Below, piece by piece: positions 1 through 6,257 of a stretch of 9,295 nucleotides of DNA (its first letter is position 1; each line of letters starts with the position of its first letter). The notes under the pieces are model-generated. The model saw only the letters and a program-made list of their open reading frames with translations. It was not told the DNA's origin and did not search any database. A program made the translations under genes and the position numbers. This stretch comes from Candidatus Aminicenantota bacterium. GTDB taxonomy: Bacteria > Acidobacteriota > Aminicenantia > Aminicenantales > Aminicenantaceae. The stretch lies in contig JAFGNQ010000405.1 in NCBI GenBank assembly GCA_016926925.1, positions 1 to 9,295 on the forward strand. Reading direction: 5' to 3'.

Positions 1-79
1 CCCATTCGACGTAGATGACTACAGTCTCATGAGCTGTTTCGTTGCCACTGTACCAACCTCGACTCGTGAATAATCCAGG
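1..79. repeat. Right half of dispersed intergenic repeat (copy A, cut by window edge)
   Basis: Bases 1-73 align without gaps to 9147-9219 with about 56 of 73 identities by eye. Both end in the same 16-base core CTCGACTCGTGAATAA (58-73 here). Bases 54-79 are also identical over 26 bases to 4351-4376. The stretch contains a small hairpin (8-26) with stem GAC-GTAG, loop ATGA and return CTAC-A-GTC. The left half of this copy lies outside the window. It is non-coding: the short reading frame across it (42-248) has no family resemblance and is built from repeat sequence. Confidence 0.85.
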
Positions 80-208
80 CTCTGAATTTTTCATAAAAAA
101 TGTCGATGTTATCTTAACTATTGCATTTTCAGATCGTTATTTATTCAGCCGGGTCATCACTGCAAAAGGTCCTCTATCAATATTTCATTTATTCATAATC
201 GACATTTT
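80..208. repeat. Left-end module of a second repeat copy (copy B), joined to copy A
   Basis: Directly after the right end of copy A, the sequence resumes with TTCATAAAAAATG (91-103), the left-end motif also seen at 9042-9054 and 9241-9253. AAAATGTCGAT (97-107) is exactly complementary to ATCGACATTTT (198-208), so the two could form an 11-bp stem enclosing about 90 bases. The matching stem in the complete copy at 9047-9103 has different arm sequences. No right-end core (CTCGACTCGTGAATAA) follows before the promoter at 284, so this copy looks truncated or diverged. Bases 209-283 hold nothing I recognise. Confidence 0.6.
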
Positions 209-283
209 CCAATATCTCCTTTCACTGCCGGCGAGTATAGTGAGATAAGTCTATCCATCGCCCGCTTTATCGGATTTGTCAAA

Positions 284-312
284 TTGAAATAGGACAGGCA
301 TTGTGATATTCT
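284..312 (+). promoter_or_regulatory. Predicted sigma-70-type promoter of run 1
   Basis: A -35-like TTGAAA (284-289) is followed by a 17-base spacer and a -10-like TATTCT (307-312). TG one base upstream of the -10 (304-305) makes an extended -10. A start would fall near 318-320, giving a very short leader before the GGAGG ribosome site (321-325), 9 bases ahead of the ATG at 335. It is the only good promoter I see upstream of the run ending at 4281. This is pattern matching only. Confidence 0.55.
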
Positions 313-334
313 TTCGGATTGGAGGTCTAACTGG

Positions 335-559
335 ATGGAAGAAAAAGAGTTAAAAGAGCTTTTGATCAAGGAAAGCAAGGAATTTAAGAAAGTTTTCGAG
401 CTCCATCAGAAGTATGAAAAAGAGCTGGATAAATTCAAACAGAAGAGTTTCCTGACTGATAAAGAAAGACTCAAAGAAACGGAACTCAAGAAAAAAAAGC
501 TCGCACTTAAGGACAAAATGTATTTCATGATGACCGAATACGGTAAATCCCTCCAATAA
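335..559 (+). CDS. Small YdcH/DUF465-family coiled-coil protein
   Basis: This encodes a 74-residue, highly charged protein made almost entirely of helix-forming Lys, Glu and Leu. The layout matches the YdcH/DUF465 family: an EFKKVFELHQKYEKELDK stretch (16-33), a turn at FLTDKERLKETEL (39-51), then a KKKKLALKDKMYFMM stretch (52-66), resembling the family's 'EF..L...H..L..ei..Le......t..e...l..LKk.KL.LKD.i' pattern. The family is expected to form a short antiparallel coiled-coil hairpin; its biochemical role is not established. The start is well supported by GGAGG 9 bases upstream. It stands first in the run, just after the predicted promoter and 13 bases ahead of the Asd-like gene, so the two are probably co-transcribed. 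No signal peptide or membrane segment is visible. Confidence 0.8.
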   Translation: MEEKELKELLIKESKEFKKVFELHQKYEKELDKFKQKSFLTDKERLKETELKKKKLALKDKMYFMMTEYGKSLQ

Positions 560-572
560 TATCCGCACACTC

Positions 573-1607
573 ATGGGAAGCAAAACAGGTTACCGGATCG
601 CCCTGGTAGGCACGGATTCGCTACAGGGCAAGGAGATTCGGAATGTGCTGAACGAGGGCAAAATGCCCCTGGAGGATATGGGATTCTATGATCCCGTGGT
701 CGAAGAAGAATTCAGTATGCTCACTCGATTCCGGGGAGAGCCCAAGATCGTCCACCACCTCGATGAGGCTTCTCTTTTGCCCTATGAGCTGGTCTTTCTG
801 GCTTCTACCCCCGATGTCAACCGGAAGTTCGGCAAGTATGCTGCCGATAACAACATCTGGGCTATTGATCTCATTCAGACTTCCCCCCGGGATAAAGGGC
901 TTCCGGTCTTGGTGGCCGGTGTCAGCGATGCAGCTGCTTTAAAGCCCAAGCCCCGTCTCATCGCCAGTCCCCATCCCGTGACGGTCATTCTGTCTCATCT
1001 ATTTCATCTTCTCAGTGCGCATGTGGGCCTGTCGGAAGGAGTGGCCTTCGTCCTCCAACCGGTTTCCGCCTTCGATCATTCCGGAGTCGAGGAGTTGGCC
1101 AACCAGTGCTATGATGTCCTCCAGGGAAAATCAATCAAGAAGGATGTTTTCAAAGCACAGATTGCTTTCAATCTTCTTTCACACGCCGGTTCTTCGAGCG
1201 GCAAAGGTTTCTCTCTGATTGAAGACCGGATAGTCAACGAAGTCAAGAGAGTTTTGGATGCTCCCAAATTGCCTCTTTCGCTGGCTGTGATTCAAGCTCC
1301 GGTTTTTTTCACCTATTCCCTAATGATTCGCTTTAAACTGAACGAGAAAATTAGCATTGCCGCTTTGGAAAGTCTCTTTAAAACATCCTCCTATTTCGAA
1401 TACACCTCTTCCAAGCGGGCTCGTTCCATTTCGTCGGTTTCTGTCACGGGAAAAGACAAGATACACATCGGTAGGATCAAAGAGGACTCTTCACTTCCCA
1501 ACAGTTTCTGGATTTGGGCTGTTGCCGATAATCTGACCCGGGGCTCTGCATTGAACGCCTATGAGATAGCCGAAGAGGTTCTCTCCTCCGCCTCAAGAAA
1601 AAAATGA
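573..1607 (+). CDS. Aspartate-semialdehyde dehydrogenase-like protein (USG-1 type), probably catalytically inactive
   Basis: This 344-residue protein has the Asd two-domain plan. An N-terminal Rossmann-like segment (IALVGTDSLQGKEI, 9-22; AIDL, 97-100) is followed by a dimerisation domain with QIAFNLL (196-202) and a C-terminal DNLTRGSALNAYEIAEEVL (319-337) very close to the family's DN.RKGAA.NA.QIAE. True Asd reduces aspartyl phosphate with a catalytic Cys in NPNCST and an Arg/His in RVPV..GH. Here these read SPHPVT (132-137, Cys to Pro135) and QAPVFFTY (241-248, Arg and His both lost). The dinucleotide loop GATG..G is also altered to GTDSLQG. It therefore resembles the USG-1 paralogues and probably does not make aspartate semialdehyde; a binding or scaffolding role is inference. 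I see no Shine-Dalgarno before ATG 573. Its stop overlaps the start of msbA (ATGA). Confidence 0.82.
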   Translation: MGSKTGYRIALVGTDSLQGKEIRNVLNEGKMPLEDMGFYDPVVEEEFSMLTRFRGEPKIVHHLDEASLLPYELVFLASTPDVNRKFGKYAADNNIWAIDLIQTSPRDKGLPVLVAGVSDAAALKPKPRLIASPHPVTVILSHLFHLLSAHVGLSEGVAFVLQPVSAFDHSGVEELANQCYDVLQGKSIKKDVFKAQIAFNLLSHAGSSSGKGFSLIEDRIVNEVKRVLDAPKLPLSLAVIQAPVFFTYSLMIRFKLNEKISIAALESLFKTSSYFEYTSSKRARSISSVSVTGKDKIHIGRIKEDSSLPNSFWIWAVADNLTRGSALNAYEIAEEVLSSASRKK

Positions 1608-3406
1608 AAGATATCTTGAAGCTTCTGCGGATCACTCTTCGGGAGAAGAAGCGGTTGGTCTTCTTTTTTTGCTGCTCCATCTTCGTCGCTTTCTTCACCT
1701 ATATTTTTGTCAATTTGGTGCAGCCTATCTTGGATAATATGCTCAGGGTGCAGCCCCAGGCTGCGGCCCATAAGACCAGGTTGATGGATTTTGTGTTCCA
1801 GCGCCTTCATATCGGGCAGGACGAGATGATTTGGTTCATACCTCTCTTGATCGTGATCGTCTTGTTCGGCAAAGGAGTCTCCACCTTCCTGGCCTCCCTG
1901 ACCATGAATTCGATCGGGTACAAGTCCTCCAAGCGGTTGCGGGACGGGCTCTTCGAGCATCTCGTTTATCAGTCCCTCGATTTTTTTGACAGAAAATCGA
2001 CAGGGGAGATCATGTCGCGCGTAACCAACGATGTGGATAAAATTCAGGTAGCCGTCTCCGGGAGCATGGGCGAATTCATTCAAGAATTTTTTGTCTTATG
2101 CGCCCTGCTCGTTTACATCTTTATCACGGATTGGAGGCTGGCTCTCGTGGCTTTTATCATTGCTCCGTTGGCTGCGATTCCGTTGGCTGTCTTCAGCCAA
2201 AAGCTCAAAAAGCGGGGGAAAAGAAATCAGGCAAGGATGGCCGATATTTACAGCAATCTCTTCGAGACCATCACGGGAAACAAGATCGTCAAAGCCTTTA
2301 CCATGGAGAAATTCGAACTGAAGAAGTTCTACTCTGCTACGAAAAATTATTTCAAAACCAGCATGCGCCTGGCCGTAATCGAAAGCCTTTCTTCTCCGTT
2401 TATGGAGTTTTTAGGAGGTATTGTCGGTGCTTTTGTCCTCTGGGTGGGTATGCAGCGAATCACTGACGGTCATATCAGCCCCGGTGATTTCGGATCTTTT
2501 ATCGTCGCCATCTTTTATTCATACACCCCAATTAAAAGATTGAGCCGTGCCAATAATGCTGTCCAACAGGGGGTGGCCAGCCATGAGCGGATCAACGAAA
2601 TCCTGGATCGCACTCCCACTATCGTCGACAGTCCGAGCGCCTATCCCTTGCCGCCCGTCAAAGGCAAGGTTTGCTTTAGGGATGTCTCGTTCAGCTATAA
2701 CGAGGATAGACCCGTGCTTCACCAGGTGAGTTTTGATATTCAACCTACGGAAATGATAGCCATAGTTGGATTGAGCGGTTCGGGCAAAACAACCATCATC
2801 AATCTCCTCTCGCGTTTCTATGCCCCGGGGTCAGGCAGGATCCTGATCGATGACATCGATATCAGCGATGTGACGCTGAAATCCCTCCGTTCCCAAATCG
2901 GGCTCGTGACACAGGAACTCATCCTTTTCAACGAATCCATCTGTAAAAATATCGCCTATGGAATGGAAGACATGCCGCTCGAACGTATCGAGAGAGCCGC
3001 CAAGGCGGCGATGGCGCATGACTTCATCCTCGAACTGCCTCAAAAATATGACACGCAGATCGGCGAGAAAGGAGTGCTGCTGTCCAGCGGCCAGAGGCAG
3101 CGTTTGGCCATAGCCAGAGCGCTGCTCAAGAATCCTCCGATCCTTATTCTCGATGAGGCGACGTCCTCCCTGGATTCGGAGTCGGAACGACTTATACAAA
3201 TCGCACTGACCAATGTCATGAAAAACAGGACCACCCTGGTCATTGCCCACAGACTCTCTACCATAAGGAATGCCGACAGAATATTCGTCGTCGATCGAGG
3301 ACGGATAGCGGAAATCGGCACACACGAACAACTCCTGGAGAAAGACGGTATATACAAGAAACTGTATGACCTTCAATTCCCTGAGGAGAAGGAAGGCCTC
3401 GTATGA
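1604..3406 (+). CDS. msbA: MsbA-type ABC exporter (lipid A/lipid flippase), fused TM and ATPase domains
   Basis: This 600-residue half-transporter has the standard length for MsbA and acts as an inner-membrane homodimer. Six hydrophobic segments lie near residues 17-40, 76-98, 158-176, 178-197, 264-284 and 294-312, with the TM-domain motif FFDRKSTGEIMSRVTNDVD at 127-145. The ATPase domain has Walker A GLSGSGKTT (389-397), Q-loop Gln437, signature LSSGQRQR (493-500), Walker B ILILDEATSSLDSESE (513-528) and H-loop His549. The only deviation is LSSGQ in place of LSGGQ; every catalytic residue is present, so it should be active. MsbA flips lipid A-core to the periplasmic leaflet. The similarity supports this subfamily, but another lipid or drug substrate cannot be excluded from sequence. 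It starts inside the stop of the Asd-like gene and ends inside the start of yicC, indicating translational coupling. Confidence 0.88.
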   Translation: MKDILKLLRITLREKKRLVFFFCCSIFVAFFTYIFVNLVQPILDNMLRVQPQAAAHKTRLMDFVFQRLHIGQDEMIWFIPLLIVIVLFGKGVSTFLASLTMNSIGYKSSKRLRDGLFEHLVYQSLDFFDRKSTGEIMSRVTNDVDKIQVAVSGSMGEFIQEFFVLCALLVYIFITDWRLALVAFIIAPLAAIPLAVFSQKLKKRGKRNQARMADIYSNLFETITGNKIVKAFTMEKFELKKFYSATKNYFKTSMRLAVIESLSSPFMEFLGGIVGAFVLWVGMQRITDGHISPGDFGSFIVAIFYSYTPIKRLSRANNAVQQGVASHERINEILDRTPTIVDSPSAYPLPPVKGKVCFRDVSFSYNEDRPVLHQVSFDIQPTEMIAIVGLSGSGKTTIINLLSRFYAPGSGRILIDDIDISDVTLKSLRSQIGLVTQELILFNESICKNIAYGMEDMPLERIERAAKAAMAHDFILELPQKYDTQIGEKGVLLSSGQRQRLAIARALLKNPPILILDEATSSLDSESERLIQIALTNVMKNRTTLVIAHRLSTIRNADRIFVVDRGRIAEIGTHEQLLEKDGIYKKLYDLQFPEEKEGLV

Positions 3407-4281
3407 TCCAAAGCATGACAGGATTTGCCGAACGGAGCTTTACGTTTCCGTCTTTTACTCTAAAGGTCAGTATCCGGACTCTGAATCACCGGTACTTCGA
3501 CTGGAATTATCGCGGATTTCCGATTAGAGAGGTGGAGAGCCGGCTCAGGGCCTTCTGTAAAAAGAGGATTCACAGAGGCCGGGTGGAGGTGAGTTTGGAT
3601 GTCAGTTTTTCCGATGCGGCAAAATGGGAAATCTGCATCAATCACGAATTGTTGGCTCAGGTACTGTCCTCGGTCGATAAGGCGGCTGAGAATGTCCTCC
3701 GGAATGTCTCCTTGTCTATAGATAATCTGTTCAATATTCCCCATGTGTTGGAAATGAAACGAAAGGATTTCAATGAGGAGGAAATCCTTTTCTTGGAGAA
3801 GTGTTTTGTGCGGACGCTGGAGGATCTTGTCAGGGTGCGCAGGAGAGAAGGGAGAGAATTGAAAAAAGAGATTCAGGACGGCATTCGGAGGGTTCATCTT
3901 GCTCTGAAGCGCCTGGAAAAATATACAGGGAAGCAACCCGAGCTTATACGAAAGAAAATGCGCGAAAGATTGAGAGAACTGAATGATGGGACCTCTCTTT
4001 CCGAGGAGCGAATTTTGGAGGAGGCCTCGCTCTTTGCCCTTCGCTATGACCTCAACGAAGAAATGACAAGGCTGAAATCCCATCTTGGATTTTTCCGCGA
4101 GCTCTTGGCCTCACCTCAAGAGGAGCCTGTGGGAAGACAGATGGATTTTGTGACTCAAGAGCTTTTTCGTGAAACGAACACGATCAGCTCCAAGTCTCAG
4201 TATTTGGCCGTCAGCAAAGAGTGCCTGACAATCAAGGGTGAGCTGGAGAGTATTCGTCAGCAGGTGCAGAATATCGAATAA
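3403..4281 (+). CDS. yicC: YicC/YloC-family endoribonuclease
   Basis: At 292 residues this is the usual YicC length, with both conserved ends present. The N-terminus MIQSMTGFAE (1-10) continues into VSIRTLNHRYFDWNYRGFP (22-40), matching the family's MI.SMTGF and E.rSvN.R..D. The C-terminus has ERILEEASLFALRYDLNEE (202-220), TRLKSHL (222-228), RQMDFVTQELFRETNTISSK (245-264) and the closing LESIRQQVQNIE. Members such as E. coli YicC and B. subtilis YloC are reported to be endoribonucleases affecting small RNA turnover. The middle (about 120-200) is charged and helical. The ATG sits in an ATGA overlap with msbA and has a purine-rich GAGGAGAAGGAAGG upstream. It is the last gene of the run; a repeat begins one base after its stop. 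YicC is often next to gmk, as here. Confidence 0.93.
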   Translation: MIQSMTGFAERSFTFPSFTLKVSIRTLNHRYFDWNYRGFPIREVESRLRAFCKKRIHRGRVEVSLDVSFSDAAKWEICINHELLAQVLSSVDKAAENVLRNVSLSIDNLFNIPHVLEMKRKDFNEEEILFLEKCFVRTLEDLVRVRRREGRELKKEIQDGIRRVHLALKRLEKYTGKQPELIRKKMRERLRELNDGTSLSEERILEEASLFALRYDLNEEMTRLKSHLGFFRELLASPQEEPVGRQMDFVTQELFRETNTISSKSQYLAVSKECLTIKGELESIRQQVQNIE

Positions 4282-4282
4282 C

Positions 4283-4377
4283 CCAGGGCCCTGGACCATT
4301 CATAAAAACCGCCGACATTCATGATTTAAAGAAATCTCACTCATATGTAACAACCTCGACTCGTGAATAATCCAGGG
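4283..4377. repeat. Short, internally deleted repeat copy (copy C) after yicC
   Basis: A perfect 12-base palindrome CCAGGGCCCTGG (4283-4294) leads into left end CCCTGGACCATTCATAA (4289-4305). The right end TCGTGAATAATCCAGGG (4361-4377) is its inverted partner, pairing at 13 of 17 positions. ATTCATAAAAA and, at the same 29-base offset, TAAAGAAA are shared with the complete copy at 9041 onward. The right core (4351-4376) is identical to 54-79. The middle of the 199-bp unit is missing, leaving about 89 bp between the ends. Just beyond it, GAATAATCCAGG and CCTGAATTATCC (4365-4390) form a further inverted pair. There is no T-run, so this is not an obvious intrinsic terminator. Confidence 0.75.
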
Positions 4378-4397
4378 TCCTGAATTATCCGGGCTAT

Positions 4398-4426
4398 TCA
4401 CTTCTAGCGGATAAATCTGTTATCAT
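4398..4426 (+). promoter_or_regulatory. Predicted promoter of gmk-coaBC-udg-priA run
   Basis: The -10-like TATCAT (4421-4426) carries an upstream TG (4418-4419), forming an extended -10. TTCACT (4398-4403) lies 17 bases upstream as a weak -35 (TT.AC. match). It lies just beyond the repeat copy, about 20-25 bases upstream of the gmk start at 4453. The -35 falls inside CTATTCACTT, which resembles a repeat end, so the repeat may supply part of this promoter (inference). Confidence 0.45.
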
Positions 4427-4452
4427 AGTGAAAAAGAGACGAAGAAACTGCC

Positions 4453-5058
4453 ATGCTGTTCATTATTACCGGTCCTTCAGGCTGCGGAAAATCCACACTC
4501 GTGCGCCATGTCATGGAACAAGTCAAGAGTCTTGAATTTGCCGTTTCGCATACGACAAGAATAAAAAGAGATGGAGAACAGGAAGCAAAAGATTACTATT
4601 TCGTCAAAGAAAAAGAATTCAAACAAATGATCGATGAGGATATGTTCGGGGAATGGGCCGTTGTACACGGGCACTATTACGGAACTTCCAAAAGAGAAAT
4701 CGAAAAAAAGTCCACCATGAAGGACCTCATTTTGGATATCGATGTTCAAGGGGCAACGCAGATTAAAGAGAAGCACAAGAAGGCGGTTTTCATATTTGTA
4801 CTTCCGCCCGGATTCCAGGCTCTCAAAAAAAGACTTCAGCAGCGAGGCCAGGATAGCCCTCGGGCTATAAGAGACAGACTCGACATGGCCAAAAAGGAAA
4901 TCCGTCATTATCCTATGTTCGATTACATCATAATCAACGACGATCTGGATATGGCTGTTGAGGAACTGAAGTCGGTCATTATCAGCAAGAGGTGTCTTCT
5001 CGACATTCGGCAGAAAGAGATCGTGCGCATTTTACAGAGCTTTTCCGAAGAAGGGTGA
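4453..5058 (+). CDS. gmk: Guanylate kinase
   Basis: This 201-residue cytosolic enzyme phosphorylates GMP to GDP with ATP in guanine nucleotide synthesis and salvage. The P-loop GPSGCGKST (7-15) is intact. The GMP-binding segment SHTTRIKRDGEQEAKDYYFV (32-51) matches the family's S.TTR.pR.GE.dG.dY.FV, followed by GEWAVVHGHYYGTSK (66-80), LDIDVQGATQIK (94-105), the RGQDSPRAIRDRL lid region (131-143) and FDYIIINDD (156-164). Length and order of motifs are standard, so it should be functional. The ATG puts the P-loop six residues in, as in other short-N-terminus Gmk proteins; the ribosome site upstream (GAAGAA) is weak. It follows a repeat and a predicted promoter, and its stop lies within the ribosome site of coaBC, 5 bases before that start. 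Confidence 0.96.
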   Translation: MLFIITGPSGCGKSTLVRHVMEQVKSLEFAVSHTTRIKRDGEQEAKDYYFVKEKEFKQMIDEDMFGEWAVVHGHYYGTSKREIEKKSTMKDLILDIDVQGATQIKEKHKKAVFIFVLPPGFQALKKRLQQRGQDSPRAIRDRLDMAKKEIRHYPMFDYIIINDDLDMAVEELKSVIISKRCLLDIRQKEIVRILQSFSEEG

Positions 5059-5063
5059 GCAAG

Positions 5064-6257
5064 ATGGATAAAATCGCTTTGGGTGTTTGTTCTTCTATTA
5101 GTGTGTACAAAGCTTGTGAAGTCCTTAGAGGCTTTCAGAAGAGCGGGCTCCAGGTGCGTGTCATCATGACCGAGCACGCGACGCGTTTGATACAACCGCT
5201 GCTTTTCAAGGCGATTTCGGGATTGGATGTTCTGCTCGATCCTTTTGAGGAGCTGCAGGGGATAAAGATGCCCCATGTGGATGAAGCCAAAGATGTATCT
5301 CTTCTAGTCGTGGCTCCCGCAACAGCCAACATTATCGGAAAGTTTGCCTGCGGAATAGCCGATGACTTTCTCTCCACCTTTTACATGGTCGTGAAATGTC
5401 CGGTGCTTATGGCTCCGGCCATGAATGAGAGGATGTATATGCACGAACAAACCCAGCTCAACATCAAGAAGCTCAAGGCTATGGGTGTCCACTTCGTTGA
5501 ACCGGACAAAGGGTATTTGGCCTGCGGAGATGAAGGCTGGGGGAGGCTTACTTCGCCTGATGGGATCGTTGCAGAAGGAGTCCGCTTACTCGGCAAAAGC
5601 CGGACATTGAAGGGCAAGTCCGTCCTGGTCACGGCGGGTCCTACGAGGGAGTACCTGGATCCTGTCAGGTTTCTGACAAATCGCTCTACGGGAAGAATGG
5701 GGTATGCCGTCGCCAGGGAAGCGTTGAAGCGTGGTGCCGAGGTCGTTCTTGTGTCGGGACCGACGCCTCAAATGCCGCCTACGGAGGCACAGTTGATCTC
5801 GGTGCAAACAGCTGCGGAAATGGAGCAGGCAGTTGTCCGGAAATTCGATCAGTCCGATATCGTGGTCATGGCTGCAGCAGTCTCGGATTTCAAGTTTAAA
5901 GCGGCGGCCGCTCAGAAAATCAAGAAAAAGGCTCTTCCGGCCGGGCTCGAGATAGAGCCGACTTGCGATATACTGAAGTCGCTTGGTAAGAAAAAAAAGA
6001 ATCAAATCCTTGTGGGGTTTGCAGCCGAGACGGAAAATATGGAGGATAATGCTCTACGAAAAGCTCAGAGCAAAAATTGCGATTTTATCGTTGCTAACAA
6101 TGTCGGTGAAGCTGGCATTGGATTCGAGTCCGATTTCAACCGTGTGAGTCTCGTTTTCCGGGACGGTAGAGCAATACATTCCGAGAGGAAGAGCAAGGCG
6201 GAAATCAGTCACCTTATTTGGGATGAGATAGAGGCTCTCATTGGAAAAAAGAACTGA
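5064..6257 (+). CDS. coaBC: Bifunctional CoaBC: phosphopantothenoylcysteine synthetase/decarboxylase
   Basis: This fusion converts 4'-phosphopantothenate plus cysteine to 4'-phosphopantetheine in coenzyme A synthesis. The 397-residue length is normal. The N-terminal flavin decarboxylase domain (about 1-180) has catalytic His71 in MPHVDEAKD, APATANIIGKFACGIADDF (84-102), PAMN (118-121) and the reductive Cys154 in LACG. The flavin loop reads SSISVYK (10-16) where GGIAAYK is common. The C-terminal synthetase domain has VTAGPTREYLDPVRFLTNRS (189-208), AAAVSDF (270-276), QKIKKK (284-289), VGFAAET (317-323) and FIVANNV (341-347). I chose ATG 5064, with AAGGGTGA (5051-5058) upstream. An ATG at 4992 is in frame but would add 24 unrelated residues inside gmk. 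rpoZ, often between gmk and coaBC, is absent. The 3' end overlaps the next gene by 17 bases. Confidence 0.95.
   Translation: MDKIALGVCSSISVYKACEVLRGFQKSGLQVRVIMTEHATRLIQPLLFKAISGLDVLLDPFEELQGIKMPHVDEAKDVSLLVVAPATANIIGKFACGIADDFLSTFYMVVKCPVLMAPAMNERMYMHEQTQLNIKKLKAMGVHFVEPDKGYLACGDEGWGRLTSPDGIVAEGVRLLGKSRTLKGKSVLVTAGPTREYLDPVRFLTNRSTGRMGYAVAREALKRGAEVVLVSGPTPQMPPTEAQLISVQTAAEMEQAVVRKFDQSDIVVMAAAVSDFKFKAAAAQKIKKKALPAGLEIEPTCDILKSLGKKKKNQILVGFAAETENMEDNALRKAQSKNCDFIVANNVGEAGIGFESDFNRVSLVFRDGRAIHSERKSKAEISHLIWDEIEALIGKKN
6230..6243 (+). promoter_or_regulatory. Ribosome binding site deciding the TTG start of the glycosylase
   Basis: AGAGG (6230-6234) is followed by 6 bases and TTG (6241-6243), all within the last codons of coaBC. 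The in-frame TAG at 6229-6231 rules out any earlier start in this frame, and the next in-frame ATG is far inside the protein. Confidence 0.6.

Noticed and set aside
42..248. 68-residue + strand open frame at the left edge
   Set aside because: It runs across two repeat copies and their stem, has no ribosome site or recognisable family, and is explained by repeat sequence.
1559..2083. 174-residue minus-strand open frame
   Set aside because: Antisense shadow of the conserved transmembrane domain of the MsbA-type gene. Composition rich in His, Gln and Pro is typical of reverse frames.
3460..4083. 207-residue minus-strand open frame
   Set aside because: It lies wholly antisense to the well-supported yicC gene, its translation resembles no family, and it has no promoter or ribosome site that I can see.
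4283..4294. Palindrome CCAGGGCCCTGG as an intrinsic terminator of yicC
   Set aside because: A perfect 12-base palindrome has no room for a loop and is not followed by a T-run. It fits better as part of the repeat end.
4992..5063. In-frame upstream start of coaBC at 4992
   Set aside because: It would add 24 Arg-rich residues inside gmk that match no CoaBC N-terminus. ATG 5064 has a good ribosome site and puts the flavin-binding strand at the usual place.
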